Source of the DNA: Phycisphaera sp.
GTDB lineage: Bacteria > Planctomycetota > Phycisphaerae > Phycisphaerales > Zrk34
DNA: 53,155 bases
Direction: 5' to 3'
Assembly: GCA_016125285.1 (NCBI GenBank)
Contig: WGMA01000083.1
Location: forward strand, 1 to 53,155
The position numbers and the translations under genes are program-made. Under the pieces are notes generated by a model. That model had not been told where the DNA came from. It searched no databases and saw nothing but the letters and a program-made list of their open reading frames with translations. Positions 45,050 to 53,155 of this stretch are shown in pieces (within the stretch, counting starts at the first letter, position 1; the number at the start of each line of letters is the position of its first letter).

Positions 45050-45499
45050 AATGACCAATGACCAAGCACCAATGTCCAATGATTCCCTAGTGTTTGTCCT
45101 GACTATTTCGATGGATTGTCGCGAAGATCAAGTGCAGTTCGTGCGCTTCTTTCCAGAGTCTTCGCAGTTCCTCTTTGCTGTCGTCGATCGCCGCGCCGAG
45201 CATGCGCAGAAATCGTTTTGTTTCGCGTGCTTCCTTCTTGCAGACCGCGATGCGGTATCGGAAATCCTTCTTCGATGGGGCCTCGTCGGCCTCGTCGTAA
45301 TTCGCACCGATGCTCGTCGCTGCCCGTACCACCTGACTAATCAGCGGGTTGGTTACCGCGTTACGCTTGATCGACCGACAACACCGAATGACCTGCTCAC
45401 CAAACACCGCCGTCCGCTCGGACAGGTCGAACGCCTGATTACCCCCGGATTGTTCGACCGCGTCCGACATTGGTCATTGGTGCTTGGTCATTGGTCATT
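45050..45499. mobile_element. Inverted-repeat-bounded four-helix-bundle cassette
   Basis: 32-nt inverted arms (45050-45081 and 45468-45499) differ at one base and end exactly at the cassette edges. The words are AATGACCAATGACC... The enclosed gene begins with the last ATG of the right arm and ends five bases inside the left arm. No clear target-site duplication is visible. It lies between two sugar genes of one direction. Confidence 0.75.
45087..45470 (-). CDS. Four-helix-bundle protein (23S rRNA intervening-sequence protein family)
   Basis: 127 residues. FDLSERTAVFGEQVIRC, NPLISQVVRAATSIGANYDE, KKDFRYRIAVCKKEARETKR and KEAHELHLIFATIHRNS form the typical four helices of the S23/TIGR02436 family, which includes proteins encoded inside intervening sequences of 23S rRNA genes and is related to the Avd protein of diversity-generating retroelements. 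No catalytic activity is known; Avd-type members bind RNA and reverse transcriptase. The start ATG (45468-45470) lies in the right inverted-repeat arm and has no Shine-Dalgarno sequence. I see no reverse transcriptase or rRNA gene here, so it is a free-standing copy. Confidence 0.88.
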   Translation of the reverse strand: MSDAVEQSGGNQAFDLSERTAVFGEQVIRCCRSIKRNAVTNPLISQVVRAATSIGANYDEADEAPSKKDFRYRIAVCKKEARETKRFLRMLGAAIDDSKEELRRLWKEAHELHLIFATIHRNSQDKH

Positions 45500-45505
45500 A
45501 CGCAT

Positions 45506-46543
<1,038 letters not shown>

Positions 46544-46599
46544 ACGAAAGTCCTTTCAAACGCCACGACGTTCACGCCGCGACTGTTGTCGTTGCGTGT

Positions 46600-47856
46600 T
46601 TATGCGTTCTTGTAAGCGCCCATCGCCGGCGCGTCCGGGTTCACTTCCGGGCCGAAGTAACGCAGCATCACCAGGTCCTCGGTGGTCGAGCTGTTCTCGT
46701 ACACCACGCCGGCCTTCGCCGCGGGCTCGGTCACGAAGAACTCGTCCTCGGTCAGGTCGTGGAAGCGGATCAGCTTCGGGCAGTTCAGACGCATGCCGTT
46801 CGCGTAGCCCTCGCCCTGCACAACAATCACGCTGGTCGCGCCGTTGTCCCTGATCGTGACCTTGCCGCCCGGCTTGACCGTCAGCTCCTTCGCCGAAAAG
46901 TACTGCTTGCCGTCGATGCGGCCGTACACGATCCACTTGTCCGCGTGCGCGTCGTCCGACGTGTGCACGACCGGCTCGAGGTAATGGTTGTCCTTGAAGC
47001 TCGGGTCGACGTTCGCGTCCCAGTCGAGCTGGGACATGATGAAGTCGATGTCCTGCTTGTGGTCGTTGGGCACGTCCTTGACCAGCAGGTCCCACGGCAC
47101 GGTGCGGCCCTCGACGACGTTCTGCCACATGCCGAACACGTCCGAGCCCCACTGCGGCTCGTAGGTGCACAGCGAGCCGGGCGCGTGCAGGATGCACGGC
47201 GGGACCAGCCAGCCCGTGCCGGGCATCAGCTTCTGCGCCTGCGACAGCGCGAGGATGTAGTTGTCGCCCTTCTCCCACGTCTCGATGCACCGGCGCACCT
47301 GCTCCTTCGTCGTGCCCGGATTGAACCCGAAGAAGGTGTACGGGAAGTTGTTGCCCGTGGGGTTGTGCTGCGGCGGGAAGTAGTACGACTCGGGCTTGCC
47401 TTCCTGATCCACCAGCGCGGCCTGCTCGGCGGACTGGTGCATGTGGTGCGGGATCGGCCCCATGTTGTCGAAGAACTTGGAGTACACCGGCCACTTGCCG
47501 TACTGCTTCCACAGGCCGTTGCCGACGATGTTGCCGCCCAGCTCGCTGACCACGTCGCGGAGCTGAAACCGCGTGCCCTCGTGGACGACGTAGCTGAGGC
47601 CCTCGTCGGGCTCGCGGTTGTCGTTCATCGCCTCGGTCGTCGAGCCGAACCAGCGCTCGTCGATACCGCCGCGTGTCAGGCCGAACGCGAAGATGTCATC
47701 GGGGTGAAGCTTGAGCCGCAGGCCCGGCTGGAGGAACGACCGCGGCACCCAGCACGGCGCCAGACGCAGCAGTCCCTTGTTCGCTTCGAGTGCGGCCTCC
47801 GCGGAAGCCTTCACGTTGCCGGATACGGTGTCCAGTTCGAGGACGGACGTGGCCAT
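46600..47856 (-). CDS. Cupin-fold protein, mannose-6-phosphate isomerase-like
   Basis: 418 residues from 47856 with AAGGAG eight bases upstream. A cupin-type metal site is suggested by PIPHHMHQSAEQA (about 135-147), then a second barrel ending with GGKVTIRDNGATSVIVVQG. The layout resembles class I mannose-6-phosphate isomerases and related ketose-aldose isomerases, but I cannot place the full active site, so a regulatory or lyase-type cupin is possible. No signal peptide. It is 56 bases before the isomerase gene and read in the same direction, which supports the same pathway. Upstream lies a tandem-repeat region (47966-48132). Confidence 0.65.
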   Translation of the reverse strand: MATSVLELDTVSGNVKASAEAALEANKGLLRLAPCWVPRSFLQPGLRLKLHPDDIFAFGLTRGGIDERWFGSTTEAMNDNREPDEGLSYVVHEGTRFQLRDVVSELGGNIVGNGLWKQYGKWPVYSKFFDNMGPIPHHMHQSAEQAALVDQEGKPESYYFPPQHNPTGNNFPYTFFGFNPGTTKEQVRRCIETWEKGDNYILALSQAQKLMPGTGWLVPPCILHAPGSLCTYEPQWGSDVFGMWQNVVEGRTVPWDLLVKDVPNDHKQDIDFIMSQLDWDANVDPSFKDNHYLEPVVHTSDDAHADKWIVYGRIDGKQYFSAKELTVKPGGKVTIRDNGATSVIVVQGEGYANGMRLNCPKLIRFHDLTEDEFFVTEPAAKAGVVYENSSTTEDLVMLRYFGPEVNPDAPAMGAYKNA

Positions 47857-47965
47857 GCAGCAACTCCTTGTACGAGCCCGTTCGGTTGATCAAAGAGCGG
47901 CGTGGGGAACGCTTTTTTACAGGGTTTGAGGCGGCGTGGCAACTGCCGAACGCCGGGATAAAGCC

Positions 47966-48027
47966 GGATGCTGGATGCTGGATGCTGGATGCTGGATGCT
48001 GGATGCTGGATGCTGGATGCTGGATGC
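47966..48027. repeat. Tandem repeat GGATGCT, about nine copies
   Basis: Eight exact heptamers plus a ninth partial one, 62 bp in total. Located between two minus-strand genes. Confidence 0.95.
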
Positions 48028-48054
48028 GATCAGCCTATGCGTCGCCCCCATCCG

Positions 48055-48132
48055 GCATCGGCAGCGCAGCGAGCCATCCAGCATCGCGAACGCAGTGAGC
48101 CACCCAGCATCGCGAGCGCAGCGAGCCATCCC
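48055..48132. repeat. Three tandem 26-bp repeats
   Basis: Units at 48055-48080, 48081-48106 and 48107-48132, each starting GCATCG and ending AGCCA(T/C)CC(A/C). The CCATCCAGCAT in them is complementary to the GGATGCT array, so the two could pair. Spacer sequence between units is absent, so this is not a CRISPR. Confidence 0.85.
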
Positions 48133-48145
48133 GCCGCCGCGGCGG

Positions 48146-51100
48146 TTACTTAAACATCCGATCCTTGCGATTGCCGCCCGAGCGCAGGTACGCGATCAGG
48201 TCCAGCAGCTCGTCCTCGTTCAGCGCGTTGATCAGCTTCGGCACCATCGCCGAGACCTTCGACGGCGTCAGCTTCGCCACGTCCGCCTTGTCCACGCTGA
48301 TCAGCTGGTTCGGCGCGAACGGGTTCGCCGAGACCTTGTACGTCTTGTTGTCCTCGGCGACGATGCGGCCGGTCACGTCCGAGCCGTCCTTCTTGGTGAT
48401 CGTCGTCGACTCGTACTGGTCGGAGATGACGTTGCTGGGGTTGATGATCGAGTCGAGCAGGTCGGCGACGGAGAACTTATTGCCGACGCTGGACAGGTCC
48501 GGGCCGATGTCGCCGCCGAAGCCGTCGAAGCGGTGGCACTGGGCGCAGAGCACCGCCTGGAACGACCGCTTGCCGTTCTCGAAGTCGCGGTGGTGCATCT
48601 TGCTCTCGGCGAGCTTCACGACCTCGTCGATCTGCCAGTCCTTGCCGGGGCCCTTGGGCTTGGGCAGGCTCGCCAGGTCGGGCGCGCCCTGGATCTTGTC
48701 GCCGGTCAGGTCGGCCACGGCCTCGCGCTCGACGTTGGAGCAGTTGGCCAGCGCCTCGCTGCGGATGTTGTTGAGGTAGCCCGGGAAGCTGGCGCCGCCG
48801 GGGTGGTTCGCCGCCTCACGCAGGAACTGAAAGTACGCGCGACGCTGCTCGATCGTCCAGCCGTTCCGCAGGTTCCGCAGCGTGTACGCCAGCTGGATGC
48901 CCTGCAGCGGTGGCATGTTCGCCGCGACCGCGCTGGCCGTGCCGCCGTAGCCGCCGTTGCGATCCAGCACCGTCTGCCACTCCGGCGCAGGCGTCGGCCC
49001 GGCCTCCGTGATCAGCTTGATCGTCCTGCCCACCACGCCCGGCGCACGCAGGTACACCAGCAGGCGGCACAGCTCGCGGTTGATGTTGTCCGACGTCGAC
49101 GGGTACATCGGGTTGAGCTTCGCGGTCACCGCGTCGCTGTCGGCGTCCGACGGACGACCCATGCGGGCGAACACCAGCTGATACGCACGCAGCGCCTCGA
49201 GCTGCTGCGACTCGGCCAGCTTCGCGAGGTTCACGCCGTTCAACGCCTTGAGCAGCTGCGACCGCACCTCCGGCTTGCCCTGCCGCGCCAGCGCCACCGC
49301 CCCGGTGATCAGCGCCTCGGGGTCCGACTCGCCGAGCACGCGGCTCTGCCACGACTCGACCGGCTGGGCCTCCAGCGCGATCCGCGCCGCGAATCGGATG
49401 TGACGATCCGCGTGACCGAGATACGGGTACGCCGTGGCGACCGCGGCGGCGTCCTGCCTGCCGTGGAACGCCTCGAGCTTGTGACGCAGCGCCCGCAGGT
49501 CCGCAAAGTCATCGGCGTCGCCACCGATGTGCCCCGTGGGATCGCTGCCGGTGTACGTCACGCGGTACAGCCCCGACTGCGTGCCGCGACCGCCGACCGT
49601 GAAGTAGAACACGCCGTCCGTGCCGATCGTCGCGTCGGTCACCGGCAGCGGCTTGCCGCTGACGAACTCCTCGACCTTGCCGTCGTAGCTCGCGCCGTCG
49701 GGCTTGAGGTGGATCGCCCAGATCGTGCCGTACGTCCAGTCGAGCGCGAACAGCGCCCGCTGCCACTTGGCCGGGAACTTCGCGCCCGTGCCGAACAGCA
49801 CGCCGGTCGGCGACGCCGGGCCGATCTCCACGACCGGCGGAAGCGAGTCGGGGTAGTACGTCGGCCACTTGCCCGCGCCGCTGCGCCAGCCGAACTCCGC
49901 CCCGCTGACGATGTGACAGATGCGCGTCGGGCGGTACCACGGCAGGCCGAAGTCCCACTCCATGTCGCTGTCGAACGTGAACATCTCGCCGTCTTCGTTG
50001 AGGGCGATGTCGTACAGGTTGCGGAAGCCGTTGGCGAACAGCTGCTGCTGCTTGCCGTCGGGGCTGATGCGGGCGACCCAGCCGCCCGGCGCCAGGATGC
50101 CGCGGGCGTGACCCCGCGCGTCCCACTGACGCGGCAGCAGCAGGTCCTCGTCCCAGTTGCTCGGCTGATTCGTGCCCGTCAGGTCCGGCGGGATGTGCGT
50201 GTGGTTGCCCGCGCAGATGTACAGGCCCTTGCCGTCCGCCGTCTTGATCACCGCGTGCGGCCCGTGCTCGCCGCCGCCCGGCACGTTCACCACCTGCTCG
50301 GCCTTGTCCAGCTCACCGTCGCCGTTGCTGTCGGTGATCCGCCACACGCCCCCGCCGTCGCCGTTGCGGTTGATGTACAGCGAGTCGAAAGCCCACACCA
50401 TGCCGTGCGCGTTCGACACGTTCACGTTCACCTTCGTGACCGTCGCCTCGTCCTCCGAACCCAGCGCCGGCGGAACGATCTTGTAGATGCCCGCACCGCC
50501 CTGGTCCGACGCGTACAGCTCGCCCTTCGGGCCCGCCGTCAGCGACACCCACGAACCCTGCGTGCCCTTCGGCACCGAGTAGATCTGCTCGACCTTGAAA
50601 CCCTCGGCCACGCTCAGCGTGCCGTTCGGGATCGCCGCGCCGCCCGCCGCGAACACGTTGTTCCAAGGCCCGTCGCCCAGCTTGCCGATCACCTTCGGCG
50701 CTTCCCAGTCCGCGACCGCGTCGAAGCCCGCCTTGTCCCAGCCGTCGATCGCCTTCGGCGTCACCTTCCACGACGTGTCGGTCACCACGTACCGCGGCCG
50801 GCCCTGCCCCCTCGGGTCGAGCTTCATCGCCGCGACAAACGCCGCCACCCCGCCGTCGTTCTTCGCCTGCACGACGATCGTGTTCTGACCCGGCTTGATC
50901 AGCTTCGTCACGTCCACCGTCGCAGGCTCGTTCCACTCGTCCGACTGCGCCACCACCTTGCCGTTGACCGCCACACGCATGTGGTTGTCACACGACGCGG
51001 TCAGCGTCGCCGACTTCGGCGCGCCGTCCATCTCGAACGTCTTGTAGAGGTAGATCGTCTGCCCGTCGCCCAGGCTGTTCGTCCAGATCCATTGCGGCGT

Positions 51101-51211
51101 CGGCCCGTCGACCACCGGCTTGGTCTTCGCCCCGTCCGCCCACGGTGATAGACACGCCACCACGAGCGCCACGAGAACCGTCACCAAAACAGCACTGATG
51201 CGATGCGGCAT
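48146..51211 (-). CDS. Exported PVC-type dehydrogenase with C-terminal cytochrome c
   Basis: 1021 residues from 51211, where GGAGG lies eight bases upstream; an ATG five codons earlier is less likely. The signal peptide ends near 28. A sugar-binding beta domain (about 40-140; DNHMRVAVNGKVVAQSDEW, IKPGQNTIVVQAKND) is followed by a PVC dehydrogenase propeller (about 195-560; ITDSNGDGELDKAEQVVNV, WDEDLLLPRQWDARGHARG), HEAT-like helices, and a PVC-type cytochrome with CAQCH (about 889-893) and DIGPDLSSVGNKFSVADLLD. It should oxidise a sugar or alcohol in the periplasm. Unlike the protein at 31042-34452 it has both parts in one chain. Substrate unknown. Confidence 0.92.
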   Translation of the reverse strand: MPHRISAVLVTVLVALVVACLSPWADGAKTKPVVDGPTPQWIWTNSLGDGQTIYLYKTFEMDGAPKSATLTASCDNHMRVAVNGKVVAQSDEWNEPATVDVTKLIKPGQNTIVVQAKNDGGVAAFVAAMKLDPRGQGRPRYVVTDTSWKVTPKAIDGWDKAGFDAVADWEAPKVIGKLGDGPWNNVFAAGGAAIPNGTLSVAEGFKVEQIYSVPKGTQGSWVSLTAGPKGELYASDQGGAGIYKIVPPALGSEDEATVTKVNVNVSNAHGMVWAFDSLYINRNGDGGGVWRITDSNGDGELDKAEQVVNVPGGGEHGPHAVIKTADGKGLYICAGNHTHIPPDLTGTNQPSNWDEDLLLPRQWDARGHARGILAPGGWVARISPDGKQQQLFANGFRNLYDIALNEDGEMFTFDSDMEWDFGLPWYRPTRICHIVSGAEFGWRSGAGKWPTYYPDSLPPVVEIGPASPTGVLFGTGAKFPAKWQRALFALDWTYGTIWAIHLKPDGASYDGKVEEFVSGKPLPVTDATIGTDGVFYFTVGGRGTQSGLYRVTYTGSDPTGHIGGDADDFADLRALRHKLEAFHGRQDAAAVATAYPYLGHADRHIRFAARIALEAQPVESWQSRVLGESDPEALITGAVALARQGKPEVRSQLLKALNGVNLAKLAESQQLEALRAYQLVFARMGRPSDADSDAVTAKLNPMYPSTSDNINRELCRLLVYLRAPGVVGRTIKLITEAGPTPAPEWQTVLDRNGGYGGTASAVAANMPPLQGIQLAYTLRNLRNGWTIEQRRAYFQFLREAANHPGGASFPGYLNNIRSEALANCSNVEREAVADLTGDKIQGAPDLASLPKPKGPGKDWQIDEVVKLAESKMHHRDFENGKRSFQAVLCAQCHRFDGFGGDIGPDLSSVGNKFSVADLLDSIINPSNVISDQYESTTITKKDGSDVTGRIVAEDNKTYKVSANPFAPNQLISVDKADVAKLTPSKVSAMVPKLINALNEDELLDLIAYLRSGGNRKDRMFK

Positions 51212-51383
51212 AACGGAAGCCTCCAATTGAAGTCAGAAATCTGCTGCGCCCCGTGCGAATATGCACGGTCATCATAACGGATTGCGGTGTCGAGGCGCAC
51301 AGGTTACGCCTCGGGCGTGGGGTGTAAGGTTTAAGTTGACGCCACGCCGGAAAGCTGGACACGCCGGGCCGAAAATGTTTTTG

Positions 51384-51525
51384 ACCCCTCTCACCCGGGT
51401 GGGGGAGAAGTTGGGTGACGGGGTCGTTCCTTCAAACACAGCGCATCGCACGCAAAGATGACGAAGCGCTCGACCGATTCACCGTCACCCCAGCCCTCTC
51501 CCTCCAGGGAAAGAGGGTTTTTCAG
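51384..51525. repeat. Large imperfect inverted repeat with hairpin arms
   Basis: The left arm (about 51384-51421) and right arm (about 51482-51525) pair imperfectly, both starting or ending in GGGTGACGG/CCGTCACCC and each with an internal stem (CTCACCCGGGTGGGGGAG; CCCTCTCCCTCCAGGGA). The spacer is 60 bp. It is related in style to 972-1054 and 22351-22438 and in sequence to 13184-13203. Confidence 0.65.
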
Positions 51526-51561
51526 ACCGACAAGACGTATCCGACCATGCGACCCGCGGTT

Positions 51562-51597
51562 AAACAAACAAGGCCCGACGGACGAGTCCGCCGGGCC
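51562..51597 (-). terminator. Terminator of the epimerase gene
   Basis: On the minus strand GGCCCGGCGGA, loop CTCG, TCCGTCGGGCC (51572-51597; one internal mismatch) is followed by TTGTTTGTTT. It lies about 40 bases after the stop at 51636. Confidence 0.82.
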
Positions 51598-51635
51598 CTG
51601 CGTGTGTCTCTGATGTCGGTGTGTCTACGCCGCGA

Positions 51636-52475
51636 TCACCACAGCTGCTTGATCAGCTTGTAGCCCTCGGTGTACACGTGCTCGGGCGACGGGAAGAAGT
51701 CGCGCCACACGCGTGTCGCCGCGGCGAGGTCCGGCAGCGCCCGGCCGAACGCCTCGATCGTCAGCCACCCGTCGTAGCCCGCGCTCTTCAGCGTCGACAG
51801 CGTCTCGGGGAACGGCACGTGGCCGAAGCCCGGCGTGCCGCGGTCGTTCTCGGAGATGTGCACGTGGCGGATCACGTCGATGTTCGGCGTGATGATGCCG
51901 ATCGGGTCCTTCTCCTCGATGTTCGCGTGGAACGTGTCGTACATCGTGCCGAAGTTCGAGTGGCCCACGCGCGACACGTAGTCCGCCGCCTGCTCCATCG
52001 TCGTGATGAAGTAGCACTCGAAGCGGTTGAGGTACTCCAGCGCCAGCACGACGTCGCGCTCCTGCGCGTAGTCCGCCGCCTGACGGTGCACGTCCGCCGC
52101 CCACTTCTTCTCGTCCTCCGTCGCGCCGTTGCCGGTGAACTCGCCGAGCGGCTGGTGGAACGGCCCGAGCAGCGTCTCGGCGCCCATCGCCTCGCAGCAG
52201 TCGATCGCCCACTTCAGGTGATCCAGCGCGCCCGCCCGGCTCGCCGCGTCCGGGCTCACGCACGAGTGCGCCTGGTCCGGCATCACCGTCACCGCCGTGC
52301 AGCCCAGACCCTTGTCCTTCAGCACGCCGCCCAGCTTCGTGTAGTGAGCCACGTCACCGGCGAACAGCGGGATCTCCACGCCGTCGTAGCCGGTCTTCTT
52401 CAGGCTGTCGAGCAGCCCGTGATGCTCCTCCTCGACAAACCCGGTCCACAGCAGCAGGTTGAATCCGATCTTCAT
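51636..52475 (-). CDS. Ketose 3-epimerase-like sugar isomerase (D-tagatose/D-allulose 3-epimerase family)
   Basis: 279 residues from 52475 (AGAGG upstream). Signature segments of the family are visible: ALEYLNRFECYF with E147, YDTFHANIEE with D180, HVHISENDRGTPGFG with H206 and R212, and WLTIEAFG with E241. E147, D180, H206 and E241 would bind the divalent metal. The family epimerises ketohexoses or related keto sugars at C3 through an ene-diolate. No signal peptide. It ends with a clean terminator, so it is a separate unit from the dehydrogenase gene. In context it could process keto sugars formed by the oxidoreductases nearby; the exact substrate is not shown. Confidence 0.92.
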   Translation of the reverse strand: MKIGFNLLLWTGFVEEEHHGLLDSLKKTGYDGVEIPLFAGDVAHYTKLGGVLKDKGLGCTAVTVMPDQAHSCVSPDAASRAGALDHLKWAIDCCEAMGAETLLGPFHQPLGEFTGNGATEDEKKWAADVHRQAADYAQERDVVLALEYLNRFECYFITTMEQAADYVSRVGHSNFGTMYDTFHANIEEKDPIGIITPNIDVIRHVHISENDRGTPGFGHVPFPETLSTLKSAGYDGWLTIEAFGRALPDLAAATRVWRDFFPSPEHVYTEGYKLIKQLW

Positions 52476-52597
52476 GGACGCCTCTCGTTGAATGCGGAAT
52501 GTGGTGATCGACGGATCGAACGTTCCGTCGCTGACGACCCCTCGCAGCGACGGCCCGCTATTGGAACCCGTCAAGCACCGATGTGCAAGGCGACCCG

Positions 52598-52632
52598 GGA
52601 GTCGGGAGTCAGGAGTCAGGAGTCAGGAGTCA
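52598..52632. repeat. Tandem repeat GGAGTCA, five copies
   Basis: Five 7-bp units, the first GGAGTCG and the rest GGAGTCA. Same unit length as the GGATGCT array at 47966. Confidence 0.95.
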
Positions 52633-52646
52633 TCCCAATCCTCAAG

Positions 52647-52668
52647 CCCGGGGGTGGCCTCCCCCGGG
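52647..52668. repeat. GC-rich hairpin repeat
   Basis: CCCGGGGG, TGGCCT, CCCCCGGG; preceded by TCAAG. Same family as 9763-9784 and 13725-13746. Confidence 0.65.
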
Positions 52669-53110
52669 TCCGACCCAAGCGCGCCGCCCGCCCTACCCCG
52701 GCCCACACGCGCCAACGCGTGAGGCTCACACGTCAGGTCAACCACTCTGATCACCGCTCATGCACCCACGGCGACCGACAACACGCCAACTCAGCTGTAC
52801 CGCTGTCTAAGTCACCCCGTGCGCACCCCCCTGCGCGACCCCGCCTTTTCGTCACCCTTTCGCACCTTTTTCGACACCGGCGGCACCCTTCTCTTGCCCG
52901 GTCGCGCTCCGTTTGCGCCCCTTTCGCGCTCCGTTTTGCCCCGTCGCGGCACCATCAAAATCGCCCAAAAACACGCGGTTTTTGCGAATTATCCGCCGCG
53001 GGCGACGTAAGTGCCGATCTGACGGACCCGCCGCGGGGGCGGCGGGATCGCGCATCGCGCCGAAATCGCGATCCCGAAAATCCGTCGCGCCAATCCGTGC
53101 GCGCCCCGCG

Positions 53111-53145
53111 CAACAAATAACCCCGCCGCTGGCGCGACGGGGTTA
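53111..53145 (-). terminator. Possible terminator for a minus-strand gene beyond the right edge
   Basis: On the minus strand TAACCCCG, a short inner stem, CGGGGTTA (53118-53145) is followed by TTTGTTG. The plus strand lacks a T-tract, so the terminator would serve a gene to the right of the window. Confidence 0.45.
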
Positions 53146-53155
53146 CTCGTGGGGA

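Larger units (their letters stand above)
51212..51635. other. Gene-free stretch between the dehydrogenase and epimerase genes
   Basis: 424 bp. It contains the large inverted repeat at 51384-51525 and the terminator of the epimerase gene (51562-51597). No small gene is supported. Confidence 0.6.
52476..53155. other. Gene-free right end of the window
   Basis: 680 bp. It holds the heptamer array (52598-52632), a GC hairpin (52647-52668), a pyrimidine-rich stretch (about 52830-52950), a GTAAGT-type motif at 53007, and a terminator-like hairpin at 53111-53145. No coding region looks real: short frames have no ribosome binding site and no recognisable sequence. Confidence 0.6.

Noticed and set aside
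45087-45470. Diversity-generating retroelement (Avd-like gene)
   Set aside because: No reverse transcriptase, template repeat or variable-repeat target gene is found in the window; only the four-helix-bundle gene with inverted arms is present.
47880-47930. Plus-strand terminator (T6 after AGCG...CGCT)
   Set aside because: The stem is only about four base pairs and there is no plus-strand gene to end; the T-tract lies upstream of a minus-strand gene.
48055-48132. CRISPR array
   Set aside because: Three 26-bp units abut directly with no spacers, and no cas gene is near.
47936-51148. 1070-residue open frame on the plus strand opposite the PVC dehydrogenase gene
   Set aside because: Same shadow effect; the composition is arginine/histidine-rich and starts inside the tandem repeat.

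Overview
The window is high-GC bacterial DNA that I attribute to Planctomycetota. The reasons are the PVC-type membrane-bound dehydrogenase/cytochrome c proteins, DUF1080 and ThuA-like proteins, many stand-alone type IV prepilin-like proteins, an ECF sigma/FecR pair heading an operon, and dispersed palindromic repeats. The class (Phycisphaerae or Planctomycetia) cannot be fixed from this sequence. I support 38 protein-coding genes, one of them cut by the left edge. I see no rRNA, tRNA or CRISPR array.

Layout. 1-7103 (minus): an edge-truncated transposase-like start, then a run reading leftward from an ECF sigma factor and a FecR/NPCBM membrane protein through a pseudopilin, a membrane protein, a pseudopilin-LamG protein, a leucine-rich-repeat lipoprotein, a Tat-exported sugar isomerase and an exported cupin-like protein. 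7323-13061: a secreted DUF1080 protein and a serine hydrolase (plus), then a very large exported beta-propeller protein with a methyltransferase-like N-terminus (minus). 13305-16444 (plus): a small unknown gene with a DUF4132 protein, which is the best undescribed two-gene module here. 16828-25417: housekeeping-type genes (ABC-F ATPase, DedA membrane protein, methyltransferase, alpha/beta hydrolase with an EF-hand, membrane protein), then a pseudopilin divergent from an exo-sialidase and an NTF2-like protein.

25437-36975 (minus) is a five-gene operon of DUF1080, ThuA, PVC dehydrogenase, PA14 and cytochrome c domains in different combinations. 37336-40036 (plus) holds three related pseudopilin genes with clear terminators. 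40197-43097 is a large exported protein of unknown family with an internal duplication. 43166-52475 (minus) holds a RAYT transposase, a Gfo/Idh/MocA oxidoreductase, a four-helix-bundle cassette, a sugar isomerase, a mannose-6-phosphate-isomerase-like protein, a PVC dehydrogenase/cytochrome and a ketose 3-epimerase-like protein. 52476-53155 holds repeats and a probable terminator but no gene.

How the genes work together: oxidoreductases, DUF1080 3-keto-glycoside enzymes, ThuA proteins, xylose-isomerase-like barrels and cytochrome-linked dehydrogenases fit a periplasmic/cytoplasmic route that oxidises, cleaves and isomerises sugars. The pseudopilins, LamG and sialidase proteins would act at the cell surface. 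This is inferred from families and context. The most striking non-coding signal is a 450-bp cassette (45050-45499): near-perfect 32-nt inverted repeats tightly enclose a four-helix-bundle gene of the 23S-rRNA-intervening-sequence family. Two 'empty' relatives built from the same AATGAC words lie elsewhere in the window.
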